A stretch of DNA of 64,000 nucleotides from Marinobacter flavimaris (GTDB taxonomy: Bacteria > Pseudomonadota > Gammaproteobacteria > Pseudomonadales > Oleiphilaceae), in NCBI RefSeq assembly GCF_002933295.1, contig NZ_PSSW01000014.1:1-64000 (forward strand). Direction: 5' to 3'. Under the pieces are notes generated by a model. The model saw only the letters and a program-made list of their open reading frames with translations, did no database searches and was not told where the DNA came from. Position numbers and translations under genes: made by a program. This document shows, in pieces, positions 1 to 8,034 of the stretch (position 1 is its first letter; each line of letters begins with the position of its first letter).

Positions 1-52
1 CTTGTTTCAGGATCGACAGGATCTGGCTGTCGGAAAATCGTGACTTCTTCAT
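1..52 (-). CDS. IS3-type transposase OrfA, N-terminal fragment (runs off window)
   Basis: Reading the minus strand from the ATG at 52 gives MKKSRFSDSQILSILKQ and then leaves the window. This is the typical start of IS3-family OrfA proteins (MKKSRF-x-x-x-QI-x-x-ILK), the helix-turn-helix part of the transposase. The AGGGAGA sequence upstream of the ATG could be its ribosome binding site. The IS end must lie somewhere between about 60 and 130; I cannot fix it because the other end of the element is outside the window. The family is fairly sure, the subgroup is not. Confidence 0.7.
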   Translation of the reverse strand, partial: MKKSRFSDSQILSILKQ

Positions 53-148
53 GCAGAATCTCCCTGCGTGTAGCTTACGGAAAATTCTACTTTTGATCAC
101 CGCTGTTTTTCGGGGGGATTACCGAATCTCCTGAGCGAACGAACGCGA

Positions 149-1045
149 TTGGGGAGTGAGCTTCGTCTCACTGGTCAGCCATTGTTACACCCATTTGAAG
201 TTCCAGCTCCTACCGTCCTTGAAGAGACTCGTTGTGAACTCGAAAGGCTCCGAAATATTGCGCTTTCAGGTTACCTACCAGGACTGAGCGAGAATGTTCG
301 GTCCGTTGTAGAAAGCACTTTAAGATCAGTGGTGACAGAGAAGTCATATGCAACCACTTTCCCGATGGCCTCACTACACGGCTGCTCTTCTAGCAAAGCT
401 AAACACAGATCTGATCGGGCAGCATGTAGCTCGATGGCTGAGCTGGGAGCGCTAATTGATGACCTTAGAGACCTAAAGGGAAAGAGCGGAGGAGAAGTCG
501 TTTCTGCGTGTCTTGAGTGGCCAGAATTGAGGCTGGATGAAGGGGTTAGATTGACCACAGATGATTGGCATAAACGGTTTTATTGGTCCAATTCTGGTGG
601 ATCCCACCATATGGCTGTTCTTTGTTATGAGCTGCAAAGGCAGGACAAACAGTGGTGCCCAAAAGTTGAGATTAAGGAGTTCTCTCTAAACGTCTCGGCG
701 CTAAAGCGGGTCACTGATGTGGCCTCTCTTTTCATTATTACACCGAAGCCACGCTCTTACGGCTTAGACCGGCTGTTTCAGCCCTTGGGGCATCATGTGT
801 ATTCGTCAGAGTTGCGTAGCCGACTTGGTGTTGAGCTGTTGCCGTTGGAAGTTGGGCAAGGCATTTTGAGCCGTTACGACCTGGTGGTGATTGATCATAG
901 TAAGAAATATGCGTCACTGAGCTTGAAGCGCTTATCAGAGGCAGTCGAAGCCGGTTATGCAATGACGTTCCAGGATTTCCTTGCTAGCTGGGCAGAAGCA
1001 GACACTAAAGACAGGATGCCGTCTGTCCACGACGTGATGAATTAA
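149..1045 (+). CDS. Hypothetical protein, probably 5'-truncated by the adjacent IS
   Basis: This 298-residue frame begins with TTG at 149, but the frame is open upstream to about position 74, inside what should be IS-terminal sequence. No ATG with a ribosome binding site is visible near the front. The gene therefore looks as if it lost its natural start when the IS on its left inserted. The product is soluble, has no signal peptide or membrane segment, and has a mixed charged composition with a C-terminal stretch rich in Leu, Tyr and Asp. I do not recognise the family. Its base composition is lower in G+C than the catabolic regions, in keeping with the rest of the 1-3170 accessory block. Confidence 0.5.
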   Translation: MGSELRLTGQPLLHPFEVPAPTVLEETRCELERLRNIALSGYLPGLSENVRSVVESTLRSVVTEKSYATTFPMASLHGCSSSKAKHRSDRAACSSMAELGALIDDLRDLKGKSGGEVVSACLEWPELRLDEGVRLTTDDWHKRFYWSNSGGSHHMAVLCYELQRQDKQWCPKVEIKEFSLNVSALKRVTDVASLFIITPKPRSYGLDRLFQPLGHHVYSSELRSRLGVELLPLEVGQGILSRYDLVVIDHSKKYASLSLKRLSEAVEAGYAMTFQDFLASWAEADTKDRMPSVHDVMN

Positions 1046-1138
1046 AAGCTACACCACAGTCCCTTTAACATAATGTTTATTATGCGTAGCAACCTAACAT
1101 ATAGCACACTATGCACAATCCGAAAATAGTAGACGTCC

Positions 1139-1192
1139 ACACAAAGTACTAAATTTCTCAACACAAAGTACTTCATTTCCACACAAAGTACT
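1139..1192 (+). repeat. Three iteron-like direct repeats ACACAAAGTACT
   Basis: ACACAAAGTACT occurs at 1139-1150, 1161-1172 and 1181-1192, so the copies are spaced 22 and 20 bp apart, near two helical turns. They lie in the 273-bp gap upstream of the DUF2384 gene. Regular spacing on one helix face suggests a protein-binding array, either a plasmid-type iteron set or an operator. No replication initiator gene is visible beside them. Confidence 0.7.
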
Positions 1193-1318
1193 GAATCTGG
1201 CGTACTGCCGTTTGTTAATGCCTGTATGTAACCATCCTCTATGAATTCCATTTTGGAGGGGTAAACTTGAGCTTCGAGATCGCGGATTTACCTGTCGGCG
1301 AACGTTATCGGAGGAATT

Positions 1319-1537
1319 ATGGCAACTCCTGAAGAAAGTCTTTCGGTATTACGTGAAAAGGCTTCACATGAAGCCCTGGAAATGTTCAATGGCAATCAAG
1401 ATGATGCCGACCGCTGGTGGAACAATCCCGTTCTGGGGCTCGGCCACAAAACTCCTGTGGAGTGTATGGAAACTCGTGAAGGGATTGATCGAGTTAGAAC
1501 GCTGATCGCACGCTTGGAGCATGGAATCTTAATATGA
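1319..1537 (+). CDS. DUF2384 (MbcA/ParS/Xre-type) antitoxin-like protein
   Basis: The 72-residue product matches the C-terminal toxin-binding half of MbcA/ParS/Xre antitoxins: a W-rich start (DRWWNNPVLGLG), the K/R-T-P-V-E core, an ETREGIDRV segment and an ending like RLEHGI. The ATG follows a clear GGAGG site (about 1310-1314). Family antitoxins usually carry an N-terminal HTH and pair with a downstream RES-domain NAD-degrading toxin. Here the HTH part is missing and the next gene is not a RES protein. It may be an orphan antitoxin, or it may pair with the unknown gene at 1586. Family call fairly sure, partner unknown. Confidence 0.7.
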   Translation: MATPEESLSVLREKASHEALEMFNGNQDDADRWWNNPVLGLGHKTPVECMETREGIDRVRTLIARLEHGILI

Positions 1538-1585
1538 TTGAGATATTGATCACTGAGTTTGTGAGTGTTGCGTGGAGGGACTTCG

Positions 1586-1873
1586 ATGAGTACCAAAGCA
1601 TCAATTAGCGCTGGTGAACGTCACCATCTCTACTTCCAGGAATACTTGAATACGGAACCAAAGAACGTCTTTTTCGAGCTCAAAAAGCCTCGAGAATTCT
1701 CCTTTACTACAGAAACAATGCGGGACGGAGCGATCGATAGCCTCGTCGTAGAAATCCCCGCCGAGATTATGGACGACATTGCGATCGCATGGATAAAAAG
1801 ACGGAAACTGCAAGGCGCTGTTGGCGGCCCCGTCGGGAGTGAATGGGGAAGCCCAGACTGCCCTTGGGAGTGA
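1586..1873 (+). CDS. Hypothetical 95-residue protein downstream of the DUF2384 gene
   Basis: I choose the ATG at 1586 because a GGAGGG ribosome binding site sits at 1574-1579; an upstream start at 1565 lacks one. The protein is small, soluble and acidic, with a segment VVEIPAEIMDDIAIAWIKRRKL that could form two helices and a C-terminal tail rich in Gly, Trp and Pro. I do not recognise the family. It lies 48 bp after the DUF2384 gene on the same strand, so the two may be co-transcribed. By position it could be the toxin or partner of that gene, but nothing in its sequence shows this. Confidence 0.5.
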   Translation: MSTKASISAGERHHLYFQEYLNTEPKNVFFELKKPREFSFTTETMRDGAIDSLVVEIPAEIMDDIAIAWIKRRKLQGAVGGPVGSEWGSPDCPWE

Positions 1874-1896
1874 GATTTTCAAATCGAAATGCCAAT

Positions 1897-1925
1897 AATC
1901 CGTTAAAATAACATTATTACGGATT
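1897..1925. promoter_or_regulatory. AT-rich inverted repeat upstream of the recombinase gene
   Basis: AATCCGT (1897-1903) and ACGGATT (1919-1925) are perfect inverted arms around a 15-bp AT-rich centre. The site lies between the small gene ending at 1873 and the recombinase start at 1976. It could be an operator, a recombinase-binding site or a weak terminator; the sequence alone does not decide. Confidence 0.4.
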
Positions 1926-1975
1926 TTATTTCCGCTCCCCCTTCTATGCCAGCGCATTACCAGGAGCCTCTCTAA

Positions 1976-2773
1976 ATGAGTAAAACTGGCCAGGCACGCG
2001 TGTTGACGCCCGAACAGTTCGGCCACCTCTTGAGCGTGATCCGGGAACATCGCTATCCTGAAAAGAATACGGCCCTGGTTCAGATCAGCTTCAAGCTCGG
2101 GCTGCGAGTCCAGGAAATCGCGCTTTTACAGATCAAAGACGTTGCCGAACTCGGCCCTGACACTACTGGCCAGCGTTCGTTCAAGCTCAAAGAAATCCTG
2201 GCGTTGCCTGCGGCTTACACTAAAGGTGCCGATGCGCTGAGGCGATCCAAATCAACTTATCAACGCCGTCGGATCAGTTTCAGTGTTCACGATTTTCACC
2301 AGCTTGTTCAGCGAATTGAAACCATGGCTAAGGCCGGCGCCGAGATCAAACCGGAGGATTTTTATCCTGAGGTGAACAAGCACCGTGGTAAATCGCGCGA
2401 TCTTCCGATGAATGACGCAGCACTGAGAACGGCTATCGAAAATTACCTTGCGATCCGTCTGGCAGCAGATCCTTCGGTGAAAAAGACTGATCATCTATTC
2501 CTGACTCAAAAAGGAGGCCCCTACTCTCCCAACACTCTCCAGGAACACTTAGCTCTGATGCAGAGGCATTGGGCAGGTATTGAGCGAGCCAGCTCCCACA
2601 GTAGCCGGAGGACGTTAATGACAAATATCATTCATGACCAAAAGAAGTCAGTTAAAGTTGCTCAAAAAATCGCTGGCCATGTTTCACCTTCAACGACACT
2701 CATTTATGAAGAGCCTCCTGAGGAGTCACTGAAGGAAGCGTTGCAGGATGCCGGGTACCAATATGTTGGATAA
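1976..2773 (+). CDS. Tyrosine recombinase (short integrase, catalytic domain)
   Basis: The 265-residue product carries the tyrosine recombinase catalytic residues in order: R44 in LGLRVQEI, H208-x-x-R211 in HSSRR, H235 in AGH and the nucleophile Y244 in TTLIY. There is almost nothing in front of the first Arg, so the usual N-terminal core-binding domain is very short or missing. The family cuts and rejoins DNA through a 3'-phosphotyrosine link. It follows the small genes at 1319-1873 on the same strand, with the inverted repeat at 1897-1925 just upstream. Its job may be integration of this accessory block or dimer resolution; the target site is not visible. Confidence 0.8.
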   Translation: MSKTGQARVLTPEQFGHLLSVIREHRYPEKNTALVQISFKLGLRVQEIALLQIKDVAELGPDTTGQRSFKLKEILALPAAYTKGADALRRSKSTYQRRRISFSVHDFHQLVQRIETMAKAGAEIKPEDFYPEVNKHRGKSRDLPMNDAALRTAIENYLAIRLAADPSVKKTDHLFLTQKGGPYSPNTLQEHLALMQRHWAGIERASSHSSRRTLMTNIIHDQKKSVKVAQKIAGHVSPSTTLIYEEPPEESLKEALQDAGYQYVG

Positions 2774-3172
2774 CCCAGCAAGCGGATAGCTCTGGCTATC
2801 TCAGAATCATCGGTGTCCCCGACCCTGTGTCCAGTACTAAACAGTATTGGACGTTTCTAGCAACAAGTTGTTTGCATGGCTCATCCGGAGTGGAATCGTC
2901 AACTGCTCAGGAATCAGCATCGTCCGGTTGACCTTCTTGAGAAACCTAACCAATCAAAAGTTGGCAGCTCTCCTGTCCGCGGTGTTGTTGGTAGCAACAA
3001 ACTCATAGCTCCCCTGCTCGCCTCTCGAAAACCTTTTCGACGATTCTGCCGTCGCCAACGTGACCTCCTTGCCACTTACAACTAGATACCCGTGAGATTT
3101 GCGAACGTTAGCTGCGGTCGCAAAGCGAACATTCAGGCGTGAGAATGGCATCACCATTCTGCGGGCCTGTGA
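2774..3172. other. Gene-free gap with two hairpins and a dispersed repeat
   Basis: No credible gene is seen in these 399 bases. A short hairpin GATAGC-TCTG-GCTATC lies at 2785-2800, just after the recombinase stop, without a T-run. A stronger one, arms GTCCAGTACT and AGTATTGGAC around AAAC, lies at 2829-2852. The dispersed GGTCGCAAAGCGAAC repeat starts at 3116. The gap ends at the stop of soxR, so it marks the change from mobile DNA to the efflux module. Confidence 0.5.
3116..3135 (+). repeat. Dispersed repeat GGTCGCAAAGCGAAC, copy 1
   Basis: GGTCGCAAAGCGAACATTCA at 3116-3135 matches 15 identical bases plus a related tail at 48235 and 50319; shorter related copies in the other direction are at 9545 and 53299. 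All copies lie between modules, never in a gene. Confidence 0.6.
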
Positions 3173-3634
3173 CTATGGACGCTCGAGAATTCTTGCCCCC
3201 GGCCCCTCTTTCGCAAGCTCGTCCTCCGGGTTTCGAAGGGGACAGTCCTTCAGCGACAGGCATCCGCATCCGATGCAACTGTCCAGCTCATCTCTAAGGC
3301 GTTCCAGAGAGCGTATCCGGTTATTCAGGTTCTCTTTCCATTTTATTGAAATGTCTTTCCATTCGGATGCTGTAAGTTTACTGCCCGCCTGTATGGAGCT
3401 CAGCGTTTCACCAATTTCCTCCAGTGATAATCCCGTGCGCTGGGCCACTCGAATGATCGCGATGTATCTCAGGACTATGGCCTGGTACTGCCGGTGATTT
3501 CCCGCGTTACGAGTGGCCTTGATTAACCCTTTTGACTCGTAAAAATGGATCGTCGACACCGGCACGCCGCTACGCTTGGCCACCTCGCCAACGCTCAGAA
3601 TCCGCCCGGCATCCATCGCCTGTGTTTTTGCCAT
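3173..3634 (-). CDS. soxR: Redox-sensing activator SoxR
   Basis: The 153-residue MerR-family protein has an N-terminal winged HTH (LSVGEVAKRSGVPVSTIHFYE), a dimerisation helix, and the SoxR 2Fe-2S motif C120-x2-C123-x-C125-x5-C131. In the family, oxidation of the cluster by redox-active compounds switches on the target promoter. The ATG at 3634 follows GAGGTGG. It is divergent from the RND operon at 3819, and the shared 184-bp region contains an almost perfect SoxR box. In Pseudomonas, SoxR controls efflux (mexGHI-opmD) and not a soxS gene, which fits this layout. A second in-frame ATG at 3616 is possible. Confidence 0.93.
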   Translation of the reverse strand: MAKTQAMDAGRILSVGEVAKRSGVPVSTIHFYESKGLIKATRNAGNHRQYQAIVLRYIAIIRVAQRTGLSLEEIGETLSSIQAGSKLTASEWKDISIKWKENLNNRIRSLERLRDELDSCIGCGCLSLKDCPLRNPEDELAKEGPGARILERP

Positions 3635-3730
3635 ACAGCCACCTCATCAAAAGCCGCACACACCACGGGTATCCATAACGGTCCCGAAAACGCGCTCTGT
3701 GTTCGATGATAAATTTTTCGAAAGAAACGC

Positions 3731-3761
3731 TTGACCTCAAGTTAACTTGAGGCCCCATAGT
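3731..3761 (+). promoter_or_regulatory. SoxR-controlled promoter of the RND operon
   Basis: The -35 element TTGACC (3731-3736) and a -10-like CATAGT (3756-3761) are separated by 19 bp, the over-long spacer typical of MerR-family promoters. Between them lies the perfect palindrome CCTCAAGTTAACTTGAGG (3735-3752), which matches the enterobacterial soxS SoxR box as I remember it. It faces the efflux operon. Confidence 0.88.
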
Positions 3762-3818
3762 CCTGCCAACTCAACAGGCCGTCAAGCCGAAATATGAATT
3801 CCAGTTGGAGGATCAAGC

Positions 3819-4967
3819 GTGAGCCACTCGCAGTCGGGGCGATCTCATTCGCCCAAATTGAGAACTTTACAGACCGTTGTACTTGTATTGATCGCCATCA
3901 CCCTTGTGAGCGGTGGCCTGTATTACTGGAAAACACAACGGCAAGCCGGGGCGGGCGGCTGGTCCGGTGGCGGTCCAATGGATGTGGTGGCTACCACCGT
4001 GCAAGCCAAAGATGCACCGGTCACGCTGGAAGCACTGGGTGAGGTTCGCGCCGTCAATCAGGTGAGGCTGTCAGCCGAAGTGGCCGGACGCGTCTCGGAC
4101 ATTGCGTTCGAGCCTGGCGAAAACGTTAAGGCGGGGACCCTTCTGGTCCAGCTGGACGATGCCACGGAGCAGGCCGACCTGGACGCTGCGACCGCAGACG
4201 CCCGATTTGCTCGTGACCAGTTACAGAGGGCCGAAGGTCTTTTCTCGAAAGACGCCATCTCCAAGGAACTGCTTCAGCAGCGCCACGCTGAGCGCGACCG
4301 GGCCGTGGCCAACGTTAAACAGATCGAGGCCCGCATCCGGCAGAAGCAGATCCGGGCACCGTTCGATGGCAAACTCGGGCTTCGACACATCGACCTTGGC
4401 GAGCAGATCAACGCGGGCGATAACGTGGTTTCCCTGACCGATCTGAAAACCCTCAACATTCGTTTTGACGTACCGCAGCGTGAGCTTGCGCGAGTCAAGG
4501 TCGGGCAGCAGATTCACCTTCAGAGTGATGTGTCCGGCCCGGAAACACTGGTTGCAACCATCGGAGTCATTGAACCTCAGGTCAACCAGAACACCCGTAA
4601 CGTGACCTTGCAGGCGACGCTCGACAATCAGGATGGGAAGTTGCAACCGGGCATGTACGTCTCAGTGGGCGTTCAGCTTCCAGAGGAACCGGATGCGCTG
4701 GTTTTGCCTGCAACGGCCGTGGTGACCTCGTCATCCGGAGATACCGCGGTCGTCGTCAGGGACCTGTCCGAAGACAACATTGGTCAAGGGGAAACCGTTC
4801 CGGTGGTCGTCGGCCGCCGATTTGGCGATCACGTGGTTATCGAGAAGGGCCTGAAACCCGGCGATGTGGTTCTGACGGAAGGCCAACTCCGGGTTCGCCC
4901 GGGCGCCGATCTGAAAGTACAGACGCTGTCTCAGACCAACCTCGCTGAACGCGGAGGTGCCTCATGA
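3819..4967 (+). CDS. RND efflux periplasmic adaptor (membrane fusion protein)
   Basis: This 382-residue HlyD/AcrA-family protein joins an inner-membrane RND pump to an outer-membrane channel. An N-terminal membrane anchor (about residues 16-37) is followed by a lipoyl-like half (SAEVAGRVSDIAFEPGENVKAG), an alpha-hairpin (about 105-170), the second lipoyl half (IRAPFDGKLGLRHIDLGEQI) and beta-barrel/proximal domains. There is no lipobox. The start is GTG at 3819, behind TTGGAGGA (3806-3812). It is first in a SoxR-driven operon and overlaps the pump gene by four bases (ATGA). By context it is MexH-like, but I assign no symbol. Confidence 0.9.
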   Translation: MSHSQSGRSHSPKLRTLQTVVLVLIAITLVSGGLYYWKTQRQAGAGGWSGGGPMDVVATTVQAKDAPVTLEALGEVRAVNQVRLSAEVAGRVSDIAFEPGENVKAGTLLVQLDDATEQADLDAATADARFARDQLQRAEGLFSKDAISKELLQQRHAERDRAVANVKQIEARIRQKQIRAPFDGKLGLRHIDLGEQINAGDNVVSLTDLKTLNIRFDVPQRELARVKVGQQIHLQSDVSGPETLVATIGVIEPQVNQNTRNVTLQATLDNQDGKLQPGMYVSVGVQLPEEPDALVLPATAVVTSSSGDTAVVVRDLSEDNIGQGETVPVVVGRRFGDHVVIEKGLKPGDVVLTEGQLRVRPGADLKVQTLSQTNLAERGGAS

Positions 4968-7900
4968 GCTTCACGGATATTTTCATCAGGCGCCCGATCC
5001 TGTCGGTTACGCTGAGCATGCTCATCCTGTTGACCGGACTGGCAGCGCTCTTCTCACTTCCGATGCGCCAATACCCGGCGATGGAGAGCGCGACCATCGT
5101 TGTGAACACCAGCTTTCCGGGTGCGTCACAGCAAGTCATGCAGGGGTTTGTTACCTCACCCATTGCCCAGGCCGTCGCGACGGCCAGCGGCATCGAGTAT
5201 CTGACGTCCAACTCGACGCTGGGTCAGAGCGAGATCCGGGCGAAACTGAAGCTCAATGCCGATTCCGACCGCGCGCTTACCGAGATCATGGCCCGGGTTC
5301 AGCAGGTGAAGTACCGGATGCCAGAAGGCGCCTCCGACCCGGTAATCAACAAGATCACCGATGGCGTCTCTGCCGTTCAGTATGTGGAGTTTGCCAGCGA
5401 CCAGCAGACCATTCCGGAAGTAACCGACTACGTCGCGCGTGTGGCCCAGCCGCTGATCACCTCCGTGCCCGGCGTAGCCACCGCCGACATCAACGGCGGA
5501 CAAACCTACGCCATGCGCTTATGGGTGGACCCGGATAAAATGGCCGCTCGCAACATCACGGCCAGCGACCTGTCGGCCGCGTTGCGCGCAAACAACGTGC
5601 AGGCGGCCCCAGGCACGCTTCGCGGCAGCGACACACTGATGCCGATCACCGCGCGGACAGACCTGCGGAATGAGCAGGATTTCCGGGATATGGTCGTCAA
5701 ACGTGACGACAACAGCGTGGTAAGAATCAAGGACATCGCCACGGTTGAACTGGGCGGGCAAAGCTCGGACACCTCCTTTTTTGGCAGCGGCAAACGCGTG
5801 GTCTCCATGGCCATTACCCCAACACCTGACGGTAATCCCCTGGAGATCGTTGAAGGCGTCAATGCGCTGTTGCCCAAGCTCCAGGCCTCGGCGCCTCCGG
5901 GCATGACCATCACCAACATTTTCGACACGGCCCGATTCGTCAACGCATCGATTGATGAAGTCATGAAAACCCTGCTGGAAGCGGTGATCATCGTGATCGT
6001 GGTGATTTTCCTGTTCCTCGGAACCTTCCGCGCGGTGATCATTCCAATCGTCACGATTCCGCTGTCCCTGGTGGGCGCGACCATGCTGATGGCCATGTTC
6101 GGTTTTTCCATCAACCTGCTGACGCTGTTGGCCATGGTTCTGGCCATTGGGCTGGTGGTCGACGATGCCATCGTGGTGGTGGAAAACATTCACCGACACA
6201 TCGAGGAAGGCAAATCGCCCGTGAAAGCGGCGATGATCGGTGCCCGGGAAATAGTCTGGCCCGTGATTGGTATGACCATCACCCTCGCAGCGGTCTATGC
6301 CCCCATCGGCATGATGGGCGGCGTCACTGGCGCCCTGTTCAAGGAATTCGCCTTCACACTCGCCTGCTCGGTGATTGTCTCGGGTGTGGTGGCTCTTACG
6401 CTCTCACCCATGATGAGCAGCTACCTGCTGGACGCAAAGATGTCAGAGGGCCGACTGGCCCAGGCCATCGAACGCACCATGGGCGGGTTGGCGAATCGCT
6501 ATGGCCGGCTGCTGAGCCACATACTTCATGCACGAACGGCGGTGTTGCTGGTCTGCGTTGCAGTGCTTGCCGGCATTGTTGTGCTCTTCATGGGCGTGGA
6601 TCACGAACTGGCCCCCGGCGAGGATCAGGGCTACGTGTTCGTTCAGACCAAAGCGCCCCAGTATGCCAATGTAGACCACACGGAGCGCGCGGCGTTGATG
6701 ATCGAAGACGTCTTTCAGGAACTGCCGGTCTATCAGAGCAGCTTCTTCCTGAACGGTTTCGGAGGCCAGAACAACGGGTTCGGTGGCGTGGTGCTGACGC
6801 CCTGGGATGAGCGTGACATGACCGCCAGCGAAGTTGAGGCACAGATCAATGCGGCAACCGGCGGCATCACCAACGCCTTTGCGACCGCCTTCCAACCTGC
6901 ACCGTTACCCGCCGGCAGCGGTGGGTTGCCTGTGCAGATGATTCTGCGCGCGCCGATGGAGTTTTCCGAACTGCACAAAGCCATGGAAACCATCAAAGGT
7001 GCGGCCTGGGGCAGCGGACTGTTTGCCTTCGTCGACAGCGACCTGGCGTTTAACAGCCCGCAGGCCCAGATAACGGTGGACGCCGACAAAGCCGGTGAGA
7101 TGGGCGTCACCATGAGCGCCATAGCAGAGACGCTGGCGGTTCTGGTGGGCGAAAACTACATCAATCGATTCAACTGGTTCGACCGGTCCTACGACGTCAT
7201 TGCGCAAGTGCCGCAGGACAAGCGTGCAGCCCCGGGCGATCTGACGGGCTACTACGTGCGCGCCCAATCCGGTGACATGGTGCCACTGGCTACGGTGGTG
7301 GACGTCGAAGTCCAGCCACAGGCCAATAGCCTGCCGCAGTTCAACCAGATGAATGCGGTGACCCTGTCCGCCGTGTTGCTGCCGGGCGTGACCATGGGGC
7401 AGGCCGTCGATTTTCTGCAATCACAGCCGTTACCGCCGGGCGCTCAAATTGATTGGATGTCTGACAGCCGCCAGTTTGTGCAGGAAGGCAGCCAATTGAT
7501 CGTGTCCTTCGGATTCGCTCTGATCGTCATCTTCCTCGTGCTTGCCGCCCAATACGAGAGCTTCAGGGACCCGCTGGTGATTCTGGTGACCGTTCCGCTC
7601 GCCGTATGTGGCGCCCTTATGCCGCTGTGGCTTGGGTACACCACCATGAACATTTACACCCAGATCGGTCTGGTGACGCTCATTGGACTGGTCTCCAAAC
7701 ACGGGATCCTGATGGTTTCATTCGCCAATGACATCCAGAAACGGGATGGGCTGGTGCCCACTGACGCGATGTTGAAAGCGGCGACCATCCGTATGCGCCC
7801 GATCCTGATGACCACGGCGGCCATGGTCTCCGGGTTGATCCCACTGATGTTTGCGTCGGGTGCCGGGGCGGAAAGCCGCTACGCCATCGGCGTTGTTGTC

Positions 7901-8032
7901 ACCACAGGTTTGCTCATCGGCACGCTGTTCACCCTGTTCGTGCTACCCACCATCTACACCTTGCTGGCGCGGGATCACCGCAGTGAGGCGGCTTCCGACC
8001 GCGAACTGGAATTGGCAAGGGAGGTTTCTTAA
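4964..8032 (+). CDS. RND multidrug efflux transporter (HAE1 family)
   Basis: At 1022 residues this is a full-length inner-membrane proton-driven RND pump. It starts with the family signature FIRRPILSV, has TM1 at about 10-30, a large periplasmic loop, the central TM bundle (about 335-540) with the proton-relay pair VVDDAIVVVENI, a second periplasmic loop and the C-terminal TM bundle (about 845-1005). It is shorter than AcrB (1049) and resembles MexI/MexK-type pumps. It overlaps the adaptor gene and is followed after two bases by the channel gene, so the three form one operon. Likely substrates are redox-active small molecules, an inference from SoxR control. Confidence 0.93.
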   Translation: MSFTDIFIRRPILSVTLSMLILLTGLAALFSLPMRQYPAMESATIVVNTSFPGASQQVMQGFVTSPIAQAVATASGIEYLTSNSTLGQSEIRAKLKLNADSDRALTEIMARVQQVKYRMPEGASDPVINKITDGVSAVQYVEFASDQQTIPEVTDYVARVAQPLITSVPGVATADINGGQTYAMRLWVDPDKMAARNITASDLSAALRANNVQAAPGTLRGSDTLMPITARTDLRNEQDFRDMVVKRDDNSVVRIKDIATVELGGQSSDTSFFGSGKRVVSMAITPTPDGNPLEIVEGVNALLPKLQASAPPGMTITNIFDTARFVNASIDEVMKTLLEAVIIVIVVIFLFLGTFRAVIIPIVTIPLSLVGATMLMAMFGFSINLLTLLAMVLAIGLVVDDAIVVVENIHRHIEEGKSPVKAAMIGAREIVWPVIGMTITLAAVYAPIGMMGGVTGALFKEFAFTLACSVIVSGVVALTLSPMMSSYLLDAKMSEGRLAQAIERTMGGLANRYGRLLSHILHARTAVLLVCVAVLAGIVVLFMGVDHELAPGEDQGYVFVQTKAPQYANVDHTERAALMIEDVFQELPVYQSSFFLNGFGGQNNGFGGVVLTPWDERDMTASEVEAQINAATGGITNAFATAFQPAPLPAGSGGLPVQMILRAPMEFSELHKAMETIKGAAWGSGLFAFVDSDLAFNSPQAQITVDADKAGEMGVTMSAIAETLAVLVGENYINRFNWFDRSYDVIAQVPQDKRAAPGDLTGYYVRAQSGDMVPLATVVDVEVQPQANSLPQFNQMNAVTLSAVLLPGVTMGQAVDFLQSQPLPPGAQIDWMSDSRQFVQEGSQLIVSFGFALIVIFLVLAAQYESFRDPLVILVTVPLAVCGALMPLWLGYTTMNIYTQIGLVTLIGLVSKHGILMVSFANDIQKRDGLVPTDAMLKAATIRMRPILMTTAAMVSGLIPLMFASGAGAESRYAIGVVVTTGLLIGTLFTLFVLPTIYTLLARDHRSEAASDRELELAREVS

Positions 8033-8034
8033 TC

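Noticed and set aside
1139..1192. CRISPR array
   Set aside because: Only three 12-bp repeats with 8-10 bp between them; far too short for repeats and spacers, and no cas genes.
2876..3085. Small gene in the gap before soxR
   Set aside because: No ribosome binding site, Arg/Leu/Pro-rich random-looking product, and it overlaps hairpin and repeat sequences.
5506..6199. Minus-strand frames of over 200 codons inside the RND pump gene
   Set aside because: They mirror the pump's codon bias, have no start signals, and their composition (Met/Thr or His/Gln rich) is that of antisense shadows.
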